A stretch of DNA of 64,000 nucleotides from Roseimaritima multifibrata (GTDB taxonomy: Bacteria; Planctomycetota; Planctomycetia; Pirellulales; Pirellulaceae). The stretch lies in assembly GCF_007741495.1 (NCBI RefSeq), contig NZ_CP036262.1, forward strand, positions 62,001-126,000. The letters are read 5' to 3'. The stretch's first letter is position 1; each line of letters begins with the position of its first letter. The notes beneath the pieces were generated by a model. That model worked only from the letters and a program-made list of their open reading frames with translations, was not told the origin of the DNA and did no database searches. The translations under genes and the position numbers were made by a program. Positions 8,958-20,585 of this stretch are shown here, piece by piece.

Positions 8958-9239
<282 letters not shown>

Positions 9240-9293
9240 GTTTTCGCCCCGGTTTTGAATCGAACGAGACCACTGATTGTCGTAGGAAATCAA

Positions 9294-9944
9294 ATGACCC
9301 GATTTACATTGTGGATGCTGCTGGCGATGGTGCCAGTGATGGGAATCGCTCTAGCCCCAGCCTCGTTGATGGCTGCGGATGAAGCGGTAGCAGGTGAGGT
9401 GGAAGGAGCGGAAGCTTCGGAAGATCACGAACATGCGGCCCATCCGGCTAGCCCTCTGCTGAACGTTGATGTTGGGTCCGCTATTTGGAATCTGCTGATT
9501 TTCGGCACGGTCTTTTTCATTCTTGCAACCTTTGTGTGGCCACCAATCCTGAAGGGATTGCAGGCTCGTGAAGACAAGATTCGAACGGATCTTGAAGGAG
9601 CGGAGGATGCTCGCAAAGAAGCGATTGCTCTTCGAGGCGATCTGCAGAAACAACTGGATGACGCTCAGTCAAAAGTCCAGGCGATGCTTTCGGATGCTCA
9701 GAAAGATGCCGATGTAAAGGGTCAACGGATTGTGGCTCAAGCGAAGGAAGCCGCCGAACGGCAGCTCAATCGCTCGATCGCCGAAATCCAGACCGCCAAA
9801 CAGGTTGCCCTGTCCGAAATGGCAGGCCAGACCGCCGATATCGCGATGACGTTGGCCAAACAGGTCGTCGGTCGCGAATTGAAAGCCGATGATCATGCGG
9901 AGCTGATTCGTCAGTCGCTTGACCGTCTGCCTAGCAATAACTAG
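9294..9944 (+). CDS. atpF: ATP synthase F0 subunit b
   Basis: The ATG at 9294 gives 216 residues; a TTG at 9255 in the same frame is less likely. It begins with a signal-peptide-like hydrophobic segment (TLWMLLAMVPVMGIALAP, then SLMAADE), followed by an acidic/His stretch. The usual membrane anchor then appears (VGSAIWNLLIFGTVFFILAT), and a long charged coiled coil (about residues 75-200) that forms the peripheral stalk. Subunit b normally has only one N-terminal anchor, so either the first segment is cleaved or this b spans the membrane twice. Confidence 0.93.
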   Translation: MTRFTLWMLLAMVPVMGIALAPASLMAADEAVAGEVEGAEASEDHEHAAHPASPLLNVDVGSAIWNLLIFGTVFFILATFVWPPILKGLQAREDKIRTDLEGAEDARKEAIALRGDLQKQLDDAQSKVQAMLSDAQKDADVKGQRIVAQAKEAAERQLNRSIAEIQTAKQVALSEMAGQTADIAMTLAKQVVGRELKADDHAELIRQSLDRLPSNN

Positions 9945-10008
9945 TAGCAAACTGCGTATCCCTGTGGCTTTTGTCACGCTTTGTTTTCTCACCTGCTGAC
10001 GGGAATCG

Positions 10009-10638
10009 ATGCAAGAGTCGATCAAACACGAAACGGTCCTCGACACGGGCGCTGAACAGCTAGGCGCTACGTACGCGACGGCTCTGTTGGCGGCTGCCAA
10101 ATCAGAGGGTGCGGTAGATGAAGTGCTGTCCCAGTTGGGGCAATTGGTCACTGAAACGCTCCGTCAGCACCCTTCCTTGGCGTCGGTGCTTGAGTCTCCG
10201 CGGGTCAACGTCGAAGAGAAACAGCGGGTTCTCGATCGGCTGCTCGGAAGTCAAGTTCATCCGGTGTTGCTGCGGTTCCTGAAAGTGACTGCAGTACGCG
10301 GTCGGCTGGAATACCTGTCGGCCATGCTGCGATCGGCTGAGACTCAGCATAATGAAGCGGAAGGTCGCTTAGTGGCGGAAGTTCGTTCGGCGGTCCCTTT
10401 GACCGATACGCTGCGAAAACAAATCCGCGAACAGTTGTCAAGCAAGTTCTCCAAAGACGTTCGTTTGATCGAACAGGTCGACCCTGCGGTGATCGGAGGG
10501 GTTGTGATCCGCATTGGGGACACCGTCTTCGACGCGAGCGTTGCCCAACGGCTGGAAGCGATGTCGCAGAAGGCGAGTAGTGGTTTTGCAAAGCACCTGC
10601 TGGAACGTTTTGATCAGTTCGCAAGCGACGCTAGTTAG
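10009..10638 (+). CDS. atpH: ATP synthase F1 subunit delta
   Basis: A 209-residue protein with the delta/OSCP pattern: an N-terminal helical domain (AEQLGATYATALLAAA), a middle region with HPVLLRFLKVTAVRGR, and the conserved C-terminal signature DPAVIGGVVIRIGDTVFDAS. It links the top of the F1 head to the b stalk. About 30 residues longer at the N-terminus than E. coli AtpH. Lies between atpF and atpA as usual. Confidence 0.94.
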   Translation: MQESIKHETVLDTGAEQLGATYATALLAAAKSEGAVDEVLSQLGQLVTETLRQHPSLASVLESPRVNVEEKQRVLDRLLGSQVHPVLLRFLKVTAVRGRLEYLSAMLRSAETQHNEAEGRLVAEVRSAVPLTDTLRKQIREQLSSKFSKDVRLIEQVDPAVIGGVVIRIGDTVFDASVAQRLEAMSQKASSGFAKHLLERFDQFASDAS

Positions 10639-10705
10639 TTCGAAATTTACAGATAACCATCCTTATTTTTTACACTCCCGCCCCTCCCGGTAGGAAAACA
10701 GGCGA

Positions 10706-12226
10706 ATGAAGTTTAACTCCGACGAAATCGCTTCGGTCCTGCAACAAGAGATCGAGCAGTTCGAAAATAAAATCGACGTCCGCGAAGTCGGTACCGTGCT
10801 GGAAGTAGGGGATGGTATCGCTCGCGTTTACGGTCTTTCTGGTGTCATGGCCGGGGAAATGGTTCAATTTCCTAACGAGGCAATCGGACTGGCTTTTAAC
10901 CTGGAAGAGAATAGCGTTGGGGTCATCATTCTTGGTGACTACCTGACTATTAAAGAAGGGGATGAAGTCCGAGCCCTAGGGACATTGCTTAGCGTTCCCG
11001 CTGGCGATGCCGTTATCGGTCGAGTCCTCGACCCGCTGGGTAACCCGCTGGACGGCAAAGGCCCTGTTCAGACCGATATTCGCCGTCCTGTCGAAGTGAT
11101 CGCGGCCGGCGTTGCTGAACGGCAACCTGTGACCCAACCGCTGCAGACCGGTGTCAAAGCGATTGACGCGATGACCCCGATCGGACGTGGCCAACGTGAA
11201 TTGATCATTGGTGACCGCAAAACGGGTAAAACCGCGGTCGCTATCGATGCGATTCTGAATCAAAAAGATACCGGCGTAAAATGCTTCTACGTCGCGGTCG
11301 GTCAGAAAGACAGTTCGGTCGCCGGAATCATCGACGCTCTGAACAAATACGGCGCGATGGAGTACACGACGGTTATCGTCGCGGGTGCTAGTTCCCCTGC
11401 AACGATGCAGTACATGGCTCCCTATGCCGGTACCGCAATGGCCGAAGAATTCATGTTTAACGGTCAGCACGCTCTGATCGTTTATGATGACTTGTCGAAA
11501 CAAGCGACCGCGTATCGTCAGATGAGTCTGCTGATGCGTCGTCCACCAGGTCGCGAAGCGTTCCCCGGGGACGTCTTCTACTGTCACAGTCGTTTGCTCG
11601 AACGTTCGGCTCGCTTGTCGGATGAACTGGGTGGCGGTTCGTTGACCAGCCTGCCGATTATCGAAACCTTGGAAGGTGAAGTTTCCGCTTACATTCCAAC
11701 CAACGTGATTTCGATCACCGACGGGCAGATCTACCTGCAACCTGACCTCTTCTTCTCTGGGGTTCGTCCCGCCATGAATGCGGGGATTTCGGTCTCCCGC
11801 GTCGGTGGTGCTGCTCAGATTAAGGCGATGAAGAAGGTGGCCGGAGGTCTTCGATTGGACTTGGCAGCTTTCCGAGCTCTTGAAGCGTTTGCTCAGCTGG
11901 GTACTGACCTGGATCCGGACACACAGAAGCAACTGGATCGTGGTTACCGAATGGTTGAGCTGCTGAAACAGCCTCAATACAAACCACTTAATGTGACCGA
12001 GCAGGTTTTGGTGTTGTACGCCGGTACCAATGGTCACGTCGATGATGTTCCTGTCAAAGCAGTACAGCAATGGGAGACGGACTTCCTGCAGTTTGCTCAT
12101 GACAAGCACCAGGCTTTGATCGATTCTTTGACCGAAAAGGGCGAATTGACCGACGAAATCGTCGATAAAATCAAAGCGATGATCGTCGAGTTCAAAGGAA
12201 GTTATAAGCCTGTTGCCGCAGAATAA
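10706..12226 (+). CDS. atpA: ATP synthase F1 subunit alpha
   Basis: A 506-residue non-catalytic nucleotide-binding subunit. The Walker A motif GDRKTGKTA is near residue 169, and the signature [17 protein letters not shown] is intact. The N-terminal helix that binds delta ([18 protein letters not shown]) is present. Length matches the family. Three bases after the stop begins an unrelated membrane protein, so translational coupling is likely. Confidence 0.97.
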   Translation: MKFNSDEIASVLQQEIEQFENKIDVREVGTVLEVGDGIARVYGLSGVMAGEMVQFPNEAIGLAFNLEENSVGVIILGDYLTIKEGDEVRALGTLLSVPAGDAVIGRVLDPLGNPLDGKGPVQTDIRRPVEVIAAGVAERQPVTQPLQTGVKAIDAMTPIGRGQRELIIGDRKTGKTAVAIDAILNQKDTGVKCFYVAVGQKDSSVAGIIDALNKYGAMEYTTVIVAGASSPATMQYMAPYAGTAMAEEFMFNGQHALIVYDDLSKQATAYRQMSLLMRRPPGREAFPGDVFYCHSRLLERSARLSDELGGGSLTSLPIIETLEGEVSAYIPTNVISITDGQIYLQPDLFFSGVRPAMNAGISVSRVGGAAQIKAMKKVAGGLRLDLAAFRALEAFAQLGTDLDPDTQKQLDRGYRMVELLKQPQYKPLNVTEQVLVLYAGTNGHVDDVPVKAVQQWETDFLQFAHDKHQALIDSLTEKGELTDEIVDKIKAMIVEFKGSYKPVAAE

Positions 12227-12229
12227 GCA

Positions 12230-12640
12230 TTGAATCAGCAACCCTATTTCACACCGCAGTCGCCAAAATCGTCGGTTCCCGGATACTCTGGGAACCCGAC
12301 GAACAGCGAAAAGAATTTTGCCGTGTTGGCTCATCTAGGTGGCGTTTTAGGAGTGTTGGTCGGAGGGGTGCCAGGTTTCCTGGGGCCGTTCCTCGTATGG
12401 GTTTTGAAGAAAGATGAATCGGCTTATATCGAAGCCGAAGCTCGCGAGGCACTGAATTTTCAGCTGACGTTGCTGATTCTGTATCTCGTGATTTTGGTGA
12501 TTGGGTTTCTCAGCTGTTTTGGGATGGTGTTTGTGTTGGTGCCGATGATCATGCAAGTGATCTTTGGTATTCTCGCCGCCGTGACCGCCAGCAAAGGGAT
12601 CCCCTATCGCTACCCGTTTAATATTCGCTTGATTTCATAA
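12230..12640 (+). CDS. DUF4870 (Tic20-like) membrane protein inside the atp operon
   Basis: A 136-residue protein starting at a TTG three bases after the atpA stop; no ATG lies further upstream in frame. A polar N-terminus (MNQQPYFTPQSPKSSV) leads into hydrophobic segments around residues 28-58 and 78-125, with the DUF4870 hallmark REALNFQLT between them. DUF4870/Tic20-like proteins have no established biochemical function. The position between atpA and atpG, with 3-bp and 21-bp gaps, implies co-expression with the synthase. A role in F0F1 assembly is an inference from position only. Confidence 0.78.
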   Translation: MNQQPYFTPQSPKSSVPGYSGNPTNSEKNFAVLAHLGGVLGVLVGGVPGFLGPFLVWVLKKDESAYIEAEAREALNFQLTLLILYLVILVIGFLSCFGMVFVLVPMIMQVIFGILAAVTASKGIPYRYPFNIRLIS

Positions 12641-12661
12641 CGCTGGACCGCATCAACCACC

Positions 12662-13546
<885 letters not shown>

Positions 13547-13566
13547 AAGCCAATAGATCCTAATAA

Positions 13567-15081
<1,515 letters not shown>

Positions 15082-15084
15082 CCG

Positions 15085-15477
15085 ATGTCAATCCGCTGCT
15101 TAGTCGTAACCCCTGAACGAACCGAAGTCGACCGTGAAGTCGATTTTTTGACGCTCCCTATGTTCGATGGAGAACTGGGGATCGGAAAAGATCGTGCTGC
15201 CATGATTGGTCGCTTGGGCTATGGGCGTCTGAAATTGAAGAGTGGCGGAGAGGTAACGGAATACTTCATCGATGGTGGCTTCGCCCAAGTCGAAGAGAAC
15301 GTTGTTTCGGTGCTAACCGGACGGGCGATCCCCATCAGCGAACTGCAATCCGATGACGCGAAAGCGGCATTGGAAGAAGCGCTCGCATTACCCGCGGGTA
15401 ATGCCGACATGCAGGCGTTGAAAGAGACCGCCGTCATGCGAGCTCGTGGGATGACCCGCACCGTCGCTGGGCACTAG
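15085..15477 (+). CDS. atpC: ATP synthase F1 subunit epsilon
   Basis: A 130-residue protein with the N-terminal beta-sandwich (CLVVTPERTEVDREVDFLTL, GELGIGKDRAAMIGRLGYG) and a short C-terminal helical part (ISELQSDDAKAALEEALALP). It binds gamma and can brake ATP hydrolysis. It ends the canonical synthase genes; ribE follows after only 27 bp, so transcription may continue into ribE-rsmA. Confidence 0.93.
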   Translation: MSIRCLVVTPERTEVDREVDFLTLPMFDGELGIGKDRAAMIGRLGYGRLKLKSGGEVTEYFIDGGFAQVEENVVSVLTGRAIPISELQSDDAKAALEEALALPAGNADMQALKETAVMRARGMTRTVAGH

Positions 15478-15504
15478 TGCCTGGTGCCAAAGTACTAAAA
15501 CGCC

Positions 15505-16128
15505 ATGTTTACCGGTCTGGTCGAAACGCTTGGTCAAATTGTGGACGTTATTCAGGATCCGCCTGGACGACGCCTGCGGGTTGAGTGTGGGCTTGTTGCC
15601 GATGGGATGGCGGTCGGCGACAGTATCGCCATCAATGGATGCTGTCTGACAGTTGTCTCTTTTCAAGGCTCTCAAGCCGATTTTGAAGCGGGCGAAGAGA
15701 CTCTCTCGCGGACCAATCTTGGCAACTTGCAAGTGGGCTCTGCAGTCAACCTTGAGCGTGCGCTTGCCGTTGGCGACCGGATGGGCGGGCACTATGTCAG
15801 CGGCCATGTCGATACGTTGGCAACGTTGAATCGCCGTGAAGAGGATCCGCCTTGGGCAAAGCTTTGGTTTGACGTTCCCCAACAGTGGACACGGCAAATG
15901 GCCCCCAAAGGGAGCGTGACGATCGACGGCGTCAGTTTGACTCTCGTGGACGTTTTGTCCACTCAATTCAGCGTCGCCCTGATTCCCCATACCCTAACGG
16001 TCACGACTCTGGGACAATTACAGACGAAGTCCCCAGTTAATATCGAAACCGACGTGCTCGCTAAATATGTCGGGCGCTTTTTGGAAACCCAAGAACGATG
16101 GCCGAACGCCAAACAGCCACCTACCTGA
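15505..16128 (+). CDS. ribE: Riboflavin synthase alpha chain
   Basis: A 207-residue enzyme that converts two 6,7-dimethyl-8-ribityllumazine molecules into riboflavin. It starts with the invariant MFTGLVE and has two lumazine-binding repeats: the first with [12 protein letters not shown] and [10 protein letters not shown], the second with [15 protein letters not shown] and [10 protein letters not shown]. No FMN riboswitch fits in the 27-bp gap before it. It overlaps the next gene (rsmA) by 31 bp in a different frame. Confidence 0.96.
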   Translation: MFTGLVETLGQIVDVIQDPPGRRLRVECGLVADGMAVGDSIAINGCCLTVVSFQGSQADFEAGEETLSRTNLGNLQVGSAVNLERALAVGDRMGGHYVSGHVDTLATLNRREEDPPWAKLWFDVPQQWTRQMAPKGSVTIDGVSLTLVDVLSTQFSVALIPHTLTVTTLGQLQTKSPVNIETDVLAKYVGRFLETQERWPNAKQPPT

Positions 16129-17012
16129 ACGAACGTTTCGCTGCTGCGGGTTTACGCCCGCTGACACGTTTCGGTCAGAATTTTCTTATCGATCTAAATT
16201 TGCTGGAATTGATTGCACGCTCCGCGGAAATGCGGAAGACGGATGTGATTCTTGAGGTCGGGACCGGGATGGGGTCGCTGACGACCTTTCTTGCCAAAGC
16301 TGCCGGAGCGATTGTCACGGTCGAAATCGATGACAATTTGGCTCAGCTTTCCCAAGCTGAACTGGAACAGTTCCCGCACGTCAAACAGCTGCACGTCGAT
16401 GCGCTGAAGAACAAGCACACGCTCGCGCCGGAATTGATGGACAGCGTCCGGTTCGCGATGGAAAAATTGGGCGAAGAGTCGCGATTCATGTTGGTTGCCA
16501 ACCTACCCTACAACATCGCAACCCCATTGATCAGCAACCTGCTGGTCTGTGATACGCCTCCGGATCGGATGGTTGTCACGATTCAGAAAGAGCTGGCAGA
16601 TCGAATCACCGCGGCACCCGGTTCCAAAGATTATGGTGCACTGACCGTCTGGGTTCAGGCTCAGTGCCGTCCGGAAATCGTGCGAATCATGTCCCCTCAG
16701 GTCTTCTGGCCTCGTCCGAAGGTCGATTCAGCTATCCTGCGAATCGATTTGCAGCCCGAGCGTCGAGCCGCCCTGCCCGATTTGAAATTCTTCCACGAAA
16801 CCGTGCGAGCCCTCTTTTTCCATCGACGCAAATATTTGCGAAGTGTGGTCTGCAGCGGCTTTAAGGGGCGGCTGGATAAAGCGCAAGTCGATGCGGCTTT
16901 GGCGGCAGCCGGGTACACCGGCGGCGAGCGAGCTGAGCAGTTGCACGTCGAACAGATTATCGGTCTGACCGAACACCTGCGACAAGCGGTGATTTCAGCT
17001 TCCGAGTCTTGA
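16098..17012 (+). CDS. rsmA: 16S rRNA (adenine1518-N6/adenine1519-N6) dimethyltransferase
   Basis: A 304-residue SAM-dependent enzyme (KsgA family) that dimethylates two adjacent adenines in the 3' hairpin of 16S rRNA. Visible motifs: GQNFLID, the SAM-binding [12 protein letters not shown], the acidic TVEIDDNL, and the catalytic [10 protein letters not shown]. The C-terminal domain has [12 protein letters not shown]. The start at 16098 lies inside the end of ribE, which argues for translational coupling. Confidence 0.95.
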   Translation: MAERQTATYLNERFAAAGLRPLTRFGQNFLIDLNLLELIARSAEMRKTDVILEVGTGMGSLTTFLAKAAGAIVTVEIDDNLAQLSQAELEQFPHVKQLHVDALKNKHTLAPELMDSVRFAMEKLGEESRFMLVANLPYNIATPLISNLLVCDTPPDRMVVTIQKELADRITAAPGSKDYGALTVWVQAQCRPEIVRIMSPQVFWPRPKVDSAILRIDLQPERRAALPDLKFFHETVRALFFHRRKYLRSVVCSGFKGRLDKAQVDAALAAAGYTGGERAEQLHVEQIIGLTEHLRQAVISASES

Positions 17013-17305
17013 GGTACCGGAGCGAGTTTTGAGATATCGGAGCGGTGCAAACCGCCCGGTCGTGCTGCCGGAGATCTCCCGTTTTGCCGGCAGCTTTCGC
17101 TGTTCTGCGGCGAATTAGGTCGATCTATCGGCTGGCCGCGGCAAAAGGGTGCTGGGATTACATACACCCGGGAGTGATAAATGTTGGTTTTTACGAGCAT
17201 TTATCGCTGAAATGGTGACAGGCGTGAATTATTCTGAAATGAGGCTTGTCTGTTAGATGAGCCAATTTTGGATGTTCCTCAATGTCACTTGGAGTTTCTC
17301 ACGCC
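17013..17305 (+). promoter_or_regulatory. Intergenic region with an 8-bp inverted repeat (possible operator)
   Basis: GATAAATG (17176-17183) and CATTTATC (17198-17205) form a perfect inverted repeat separated by 14 bases, about 100 bp ahead of the Cys-Cys-Pro protein gene. The spacing would suit a dimeric regulator, but no known site is recognised. Near the rsmA stop, an imperfect direct repeat (TTGAGGTACCGGAGCG and TTGAGATATCGGAGCG) is also visible. Confidence 0.35.
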
Positions 17306-17776
17306 ATGAAACGTCTGTTTTCAACTTTGTCTCTCGCGCTAGCCCTTGGGTTTGTCCTGAACGCCGCAGTTTCGGCTCAAGATGCTGCGGCTCCTGCGCC
17401 GCCAGCGGCAGAAGCGGCTCCTTCGCCATCCGATGTGGCTCCTCCAGAACCACCAGCAGTGGAAGCCCCCGCCCCTGCTGCAGAGGCTCCAGCTCCCGCT
17501 CCTGCAGCCGAAGCTCCGCCAAAGCCAGTTGCTGAAGCGGCTCCAGAGCCGAAGCCAGCCGAAGAAGTTGTCGAGCCTGCACCGGTTGCTCACGAAGAAG
17601 TCATCGTCGAAACGAGTGGTTGCTGTCAGCCAGTTGTTTCCTGTTGCCAGCCAGTTCCGGTTTGCTGCGAACCCGCACCCGTTTGCTGCGAGCCAGCACC
17701 AGTCTGCTGCGAACCAGCACCGGTATGCTGCCAGCCACGTCATCGTCACGGTTTCTTCAAGCGTCGTTGCCGCTAA
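17306..17776 (+). CDS. Secreted Ala/Pro-rich protein with Cys-Cys-Pro heptad repeats
   Basis: The ATG at 17306 starts a typical signal peptide (MKRLFSTLSLALALGFV, cleavage near VSAQ); the frame reaches back to an ATG at 17282. The mature part has three zones: an Ala/Pro/Glu-rich stretch (about residues 25-95) that is probably extended and unstructured; a short acidic linker (HEEVIVETSG); and six consecutive 7-residue repeats of the form CC[QE]P-x-x-x, then a basic end (HRHGFFKRRCR). No enzyme domain is present. With 13 cysteines, nearly all in adjacent pairs, and many prolines, disulfide cross-linking in the envelope is the simplest guess. The function is unknown. Confidence 0.85.
   Translation: MKRLFSTLSLALALGFVLNAAVSAQDAAAPAPPAAEAAPSPSDVAPPEPPAVEAPAPAAEAPAPAPAAEAPPKPVAEAAPEPKPAEEVVEPAPVAHEEVIVETSGCCQPVVSCCQPVPVCCEPAPVCCEPAPVCCEPAPVCCQPRHRHGFFKRRCR
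17621..17746 (+). repeat. 21-bp coding tandem repeat, six copies
   Basis: Units starting TGCTGC/TGTTGC begin at 17621, 17642, 17663, 17684, 17705 and 17726. The middle three are nearly identical (TGCTGCGAACCAGCACCGGT type) and the outer ones are more diverged, a pattern expected if the array grew from the centre. It encodes the Cys-Cys-Pro heptads of the gene at 17306. Confidence 0.92.
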
Positions 17777-17827
17777 GTGCCGTTTAGGAAATGACGCTCC
17801 TTGACGGGAGAGTGTTTCTCAGAATTC

Positions 17828-17863
17828 GGGCGGTTTCTGAATCGATTATCGATTCGGATGCCG
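17828..17863 (+). terminator. Rho-independent terminator of the Cys-Cys-Pro protein gene
   Basis: GGGCGG (17828-17833) pairs with CCGCCC (17851-17856). An inner GAATCGAT/ATCGATTC stem lies between them, and seven T residues follow at once. It lies 52 bp after the stop codon. Confidence 0.85.
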
Positions 17864-17983
17864 CCCTTTTTTTGTGGTTTCTTGGAATCAATTTTGTCGG
17901 TTGGTTCATGCATGGCGTTCACGTGACTGCCTGCAATGGCCTATCGGACGACCGCCAGGATGCGTCTTGATCGGTTGCCTAAT

Positions 17984-18022
17984 AGAAAAAGAGGATGCCC
18001 TTTACGGACATCCTCTTTTGGG
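17984..18022 (-). terminator. Terminator of the lipoprotein gene
   Basis: AAAAGAGGATGCC (17987-17999) pairs with GGACATCCTCTTTT (18006-18019). On the minus strand the stem is followed by a run of T. It lies just after the stop of the gene at 18036 and may work in both directions. Confidence 0.82.
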
Positions 18023-18035
18023 AAATCGAGAGTCG

Positions 18036-18455
18036 CTAGGATTTGGGGACCAATTCGAAATTGATCTCGTTGCTACCCGACTCGACGGTGATTTGGCGCG
18101 GTTCCAATTTGACATTCTTGGGACCGTTAGCCTTTGGCGGTGGAGGCATCGTTTCGTCGACTTCACCGTCGCTGGGAGGACTGCTCATCTGATAACTGAT
18201 CTCGTGCTCTCCCAGCAATGCTCCGGGACGGTTGTGCAAGTAATACGCTTCGTACTTGCCTTCCTCATCCGTGACCGCCAGAGAAGGTCTTCCTCCGGCG
18301 GTGGGAGTGATTTCAAGGGCTACATTGGCGAGCCCTTTTCCGTCATGCATTACGACGCCGTGAACCGACCCGAGGGGCGGACCATCCTTTCCGCAGCCTG
18401 CCAGAAAACTAAAAGCCAAGCAAGGAAAAAGGATGCAACGGTTTAGTACGCTCAT
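18036..18455 (-). CDS. Lipoprotein with carboxypeptidase-regulatory-like (transthyretin-type) fold
   Basis: 139 residues from the ATG at 18455 (an in-frame TTG lies at 18461); AGGTG precedes the ATG by 8 bases. The N-terminus is a lipoprotein signal with lipobox FLAGC, so it should be lipidated by Lgt. The mature part begins VHGVVMHDGKGLANVALEI, continues LAVTDEEGKYEAYYL and ends in short beta strands, as in the small Ig-like 'carboxypeptidase regulatory' proteins common in planctomycetes. A Pro-rich loop (ETMPPPPKANGP) interrupts the fold. It is downstream of a DUF1559 gene on the same strand, a frequent planctomycete pairing. Confidence 0.8.
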   Translation of the reverse strand: MSVLNRCILFPCLAFSFLAGCGKDGPPLGSVHGVVMHDGKGLANVALEITPTAGGRPSLAVTDEEGKYEAYYLHNRPGALLGEHEISYQMSSPPSDGEVDETMPPPPKANGPKNVKLEPRQITVESGSNEINFELVPKS

Positions 18456-18536
18456 CGTCAAAACACCTTTACTACCAAAGGAAAATGCAAATTAAGCCGT
18501 AAGCCAGTGACCTGGCGATCTTGCGAACGCGTCGCA

Positions 18537-19583
18537 TTACTGCGTGATGACGTAGCCATCGTCTCGCCCGCAGAGGGCTTGGAAGACATTGCGGAAGTCG
18601 GTTGAATCCGAGACAAACCGAATGGATCCGTCTCCCATCACAAACTGCACTCCCGAGGGATGGGCCGAGCGGTAGCCGTTGTGCAACGCCGTTGACCACT
18701 CCATCGTGTAGTTGCCGACGTTCAGGCTGTTGATCGGATAACGCGGGACGGTGACGTTTCGCGTCCATCCAAGCCAAGCGTGGAAACCGCGACCCGCTGA
18801 CCACGCGCCCCCTTCACCGCGACCTGGACGAGTGTCCGTTTTGCCGCCATCGGTTCGATACATGTAATTCGAATGCTCGCCGACCATCAGCGTATTGCTG
18901 GTTCCGTCGATCACATTTGCGAAACGAGTCCCGCGATATTTGCTGTTCCATAGCGAGATCACACCGGAATCCTGCATCCAGCCATATCCGGTCCAGACGT
19001 TGTTGCTGCCGTCGCTGCGGGCCCCTGGGGTGAGTCCCGTTCCAGGTTCATAGTAGTACCCGATATTGGCGACATATTCGGGGATCTGGATATCGTAGTT
19101 TGATGGTGCTCCCAGTCCGGTCGTTCCCGCGGTGGCGGTATGAGAGCGGAAGCGTTCCAGCGGACTGGACGGACACCAGAAAGCGTCGACGCGTAGCTGA
19201 GACATCACTTCCCAGTTGCGGTTGGGGCCTTGGCGATCGCTGAAGTCCGAGTCGATAAACACCATCTGGTCGTAGGCCGCGTTCTGCTCGAGGAATGGCA
19301 GGATCATCACCATCCATGATGCGCCCATATTGGTCGTTCCCTCAGGCGAGCAAACGTTCCCAGGGAATTTTTGGAATGTGTCGTGGTAGTTGTGAACGGC
19401 CAAGCCAATCTGTTTCAGATTGTTGCTGCACTGCATTCGACGGGCCGCTTCGCGTGCTGCTTGCACTGCCGGCAGCAAGAGACCGACCAGTACTCCGATG
19501 ATCGCAATCACGACCAGCAGCTCGACCAGGGTAAAACCACGCTGCGTAGATCGCCGTTCGCTGCTCTGAATAGAACCAAACAT
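18537..19583 (-). CDS. DUF1559 protein with type II pseudopilin N-terminus
   Basis: 348 residues from the ATG at 19583, which has GAGG six bases upstream; ATG codons further upstream (19595, 19637) are in frame but less well placed. The N-terminus is a prepilin cleavage/methylation signal (RGFTLVELLVVIAIIGVLVG), followed by the DUF1559 start LLPAVQAAREAARRMQCSNN. The C-terminus has the family's VMGDGSIRFVSDS glycine/aspartate motif. DUF1559 proteins are expanded in planctomycetes and are thought to be exported surface or pilin-like proteins; no activity is known. The downstream lipoprotein may be in the same transcript. Confidence 0.9.
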   Translation of the reverse strand: MFGSIQSSERRSTQRGFTLVELLVVIAIIGVLVGLLLPAVQAAREAARRMQCSNNLKQIGLAVHNYHDTFQKFPGNVCSPEGTTNMGASWMVMILPFLEQNAAYDQMVFIDSDFSDRQGPNRNWEVMSQLRVDAFWCPSSPLERFRSHTATAGTTGLGAPSNYDIQIPEYVANIGYYYEPGTGLTPGARSDGSNNVWTGYGWMQDSGVISLWNSKYRGTRFANVIDGTSNTLMVGEHSNYMYRTDGGKTDTRPGRGEGGAWSAGRGFHAWLGWTRNVTVPRYPINSLNVGNYTMEWSTALHNGYRSAHPSGVQFVMGDGSIRFVSDSTDFRNVFQALCGRDDGYVITQ

Positions 19584-20491
19584 AGTGAACCTCATCGCGT
19601 ATAAAGAAAAGAATCGATGTGGAGACCAATGAAGCAAGGGACTGGTATCTTTCCTCCTAAACAGACGCCTCGGAAAGGCTTTCAGGGGAGCCTAGGTTTC
19701 CCTAGCATTCGTTAGAATGCCTGTTTAGGTTGCTTCAAGTCACTTAGGTTCCAGAAAAGCACAGGTCGGATTTCTGTGCAATCCCTCTTTTGGTTGGATT
19801 GGTTTTTCCGGTGCAATGGTTCGGTGGCAATTTTTCGCTGTCTGGGTGGCCGTTGTTCCGGAGCGATACGATGCCGGCCGAGCTACCCGATTCGCTTATC
19901 CGCGGCCTCCTGGAACCGCAGGCAGAACCGTTGTCGATCACACAAATGGCCGGTTTTCCAATGTTTTGCAAGGCGACTAGCGGAACCTCAGCCCGGTTGT
20001 CGAGGTACATCCATGCGAACGAGCCCGGTGGATTATTGGAGTGAGCTTGCAGCTATTTGTCCGCCGATTCGGCGTGGGCTGGGAGCGTTTATTTGCCCTC
20101 CGGACGCTGGTCCGCGGTTTCCCGTAAACGCATAAAAGATCGCGGGCTATCGCCAAACGACTGGCTCTCAAGCTGTTTTCAGCACGGTTCACGGAACCTC
20201 AGCCTGGATGTCGGGGCGCAGCCAAGCCCACGGAGCAATTTGGGCTATGGGACTATCTGAGCTGTCCGCCCTAGAAGTCAGAATGGCTGATGAGGCATCC
20301 AAGCCATTCGTTTTAGAGACGACCGCATCAACAGTTCGTGATATGCACGCACTGTCCGGGTCGTTCCCGGCGGCATCGTTAGACGAGGCCTGACCCGGAA
20401 ATCAAAAAAAGCGAGGGGGGATTGTTAATCAAAGGCCATCCTGCCAATCCAGGCTGAGGCCCAAAGCGACAGCCTACGGCAAGCGAAGAGT
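19584..20491. other. Intergenic region without a convincing gene
   Basis: About 900 bp. Reading frames here are short and have no family resemblance. Visible structure: CGGAACCTCAGCC(C/T)GG(T/A)TGTCG occurs at 19981-20002 and 20192-20213, the same way round and 211 bp apart; and TCCGGGTC (20355-20362) is inverted as GACCCGGA (20392-20399). The part next to 19583 should contain the promoter of the DUF1559 gene. The rest may be decayed sequence. Confidence 0.5.
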
Positions 20492-20566
20492 CTCCTTCAC
20501 TCCCACCTCCTTCACTCCCACCTCCTTCACTCCCACCTCCTTCACTCCCACCTCCTTCACTCCCGC
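20492..20566. repeat. 15-bp tandem repeat (CTCCTTCACTCCCAC), five copies
   Basis: Units begin at 20492, 20507, 20522, 20537 and 20552; the last has one change (CCCGC). The array lies just downstream of the carA stop. On the minus strand it reads as repeated Gly-Ser-Glu-Gly-Gly from a TTG directly after carA (20585). That reading frame (68 codons) has no other support and I do not call it a gene. Confidence 0.92.
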
Positions 20567-20585
20567 TTCCACTGCCCACCTCCAA

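Noticed and set aside
10976-12334. 452-codon frame antisense to atpA
   Set aside because: It runs opposite a conserved gene and has no family resemblance; an effect of codon bias in atpA.
15478-15504. FMN riboswitch ahead of ribE
   Set aside because: The gap of 27 bp cannot hold one.
19776-20135. 119-codon plus-strand frame in the empty region
   Set aside because: Composition and residue pattern (scattered Arg/Cys/Trp) look non-coding and no ribosome site is present.
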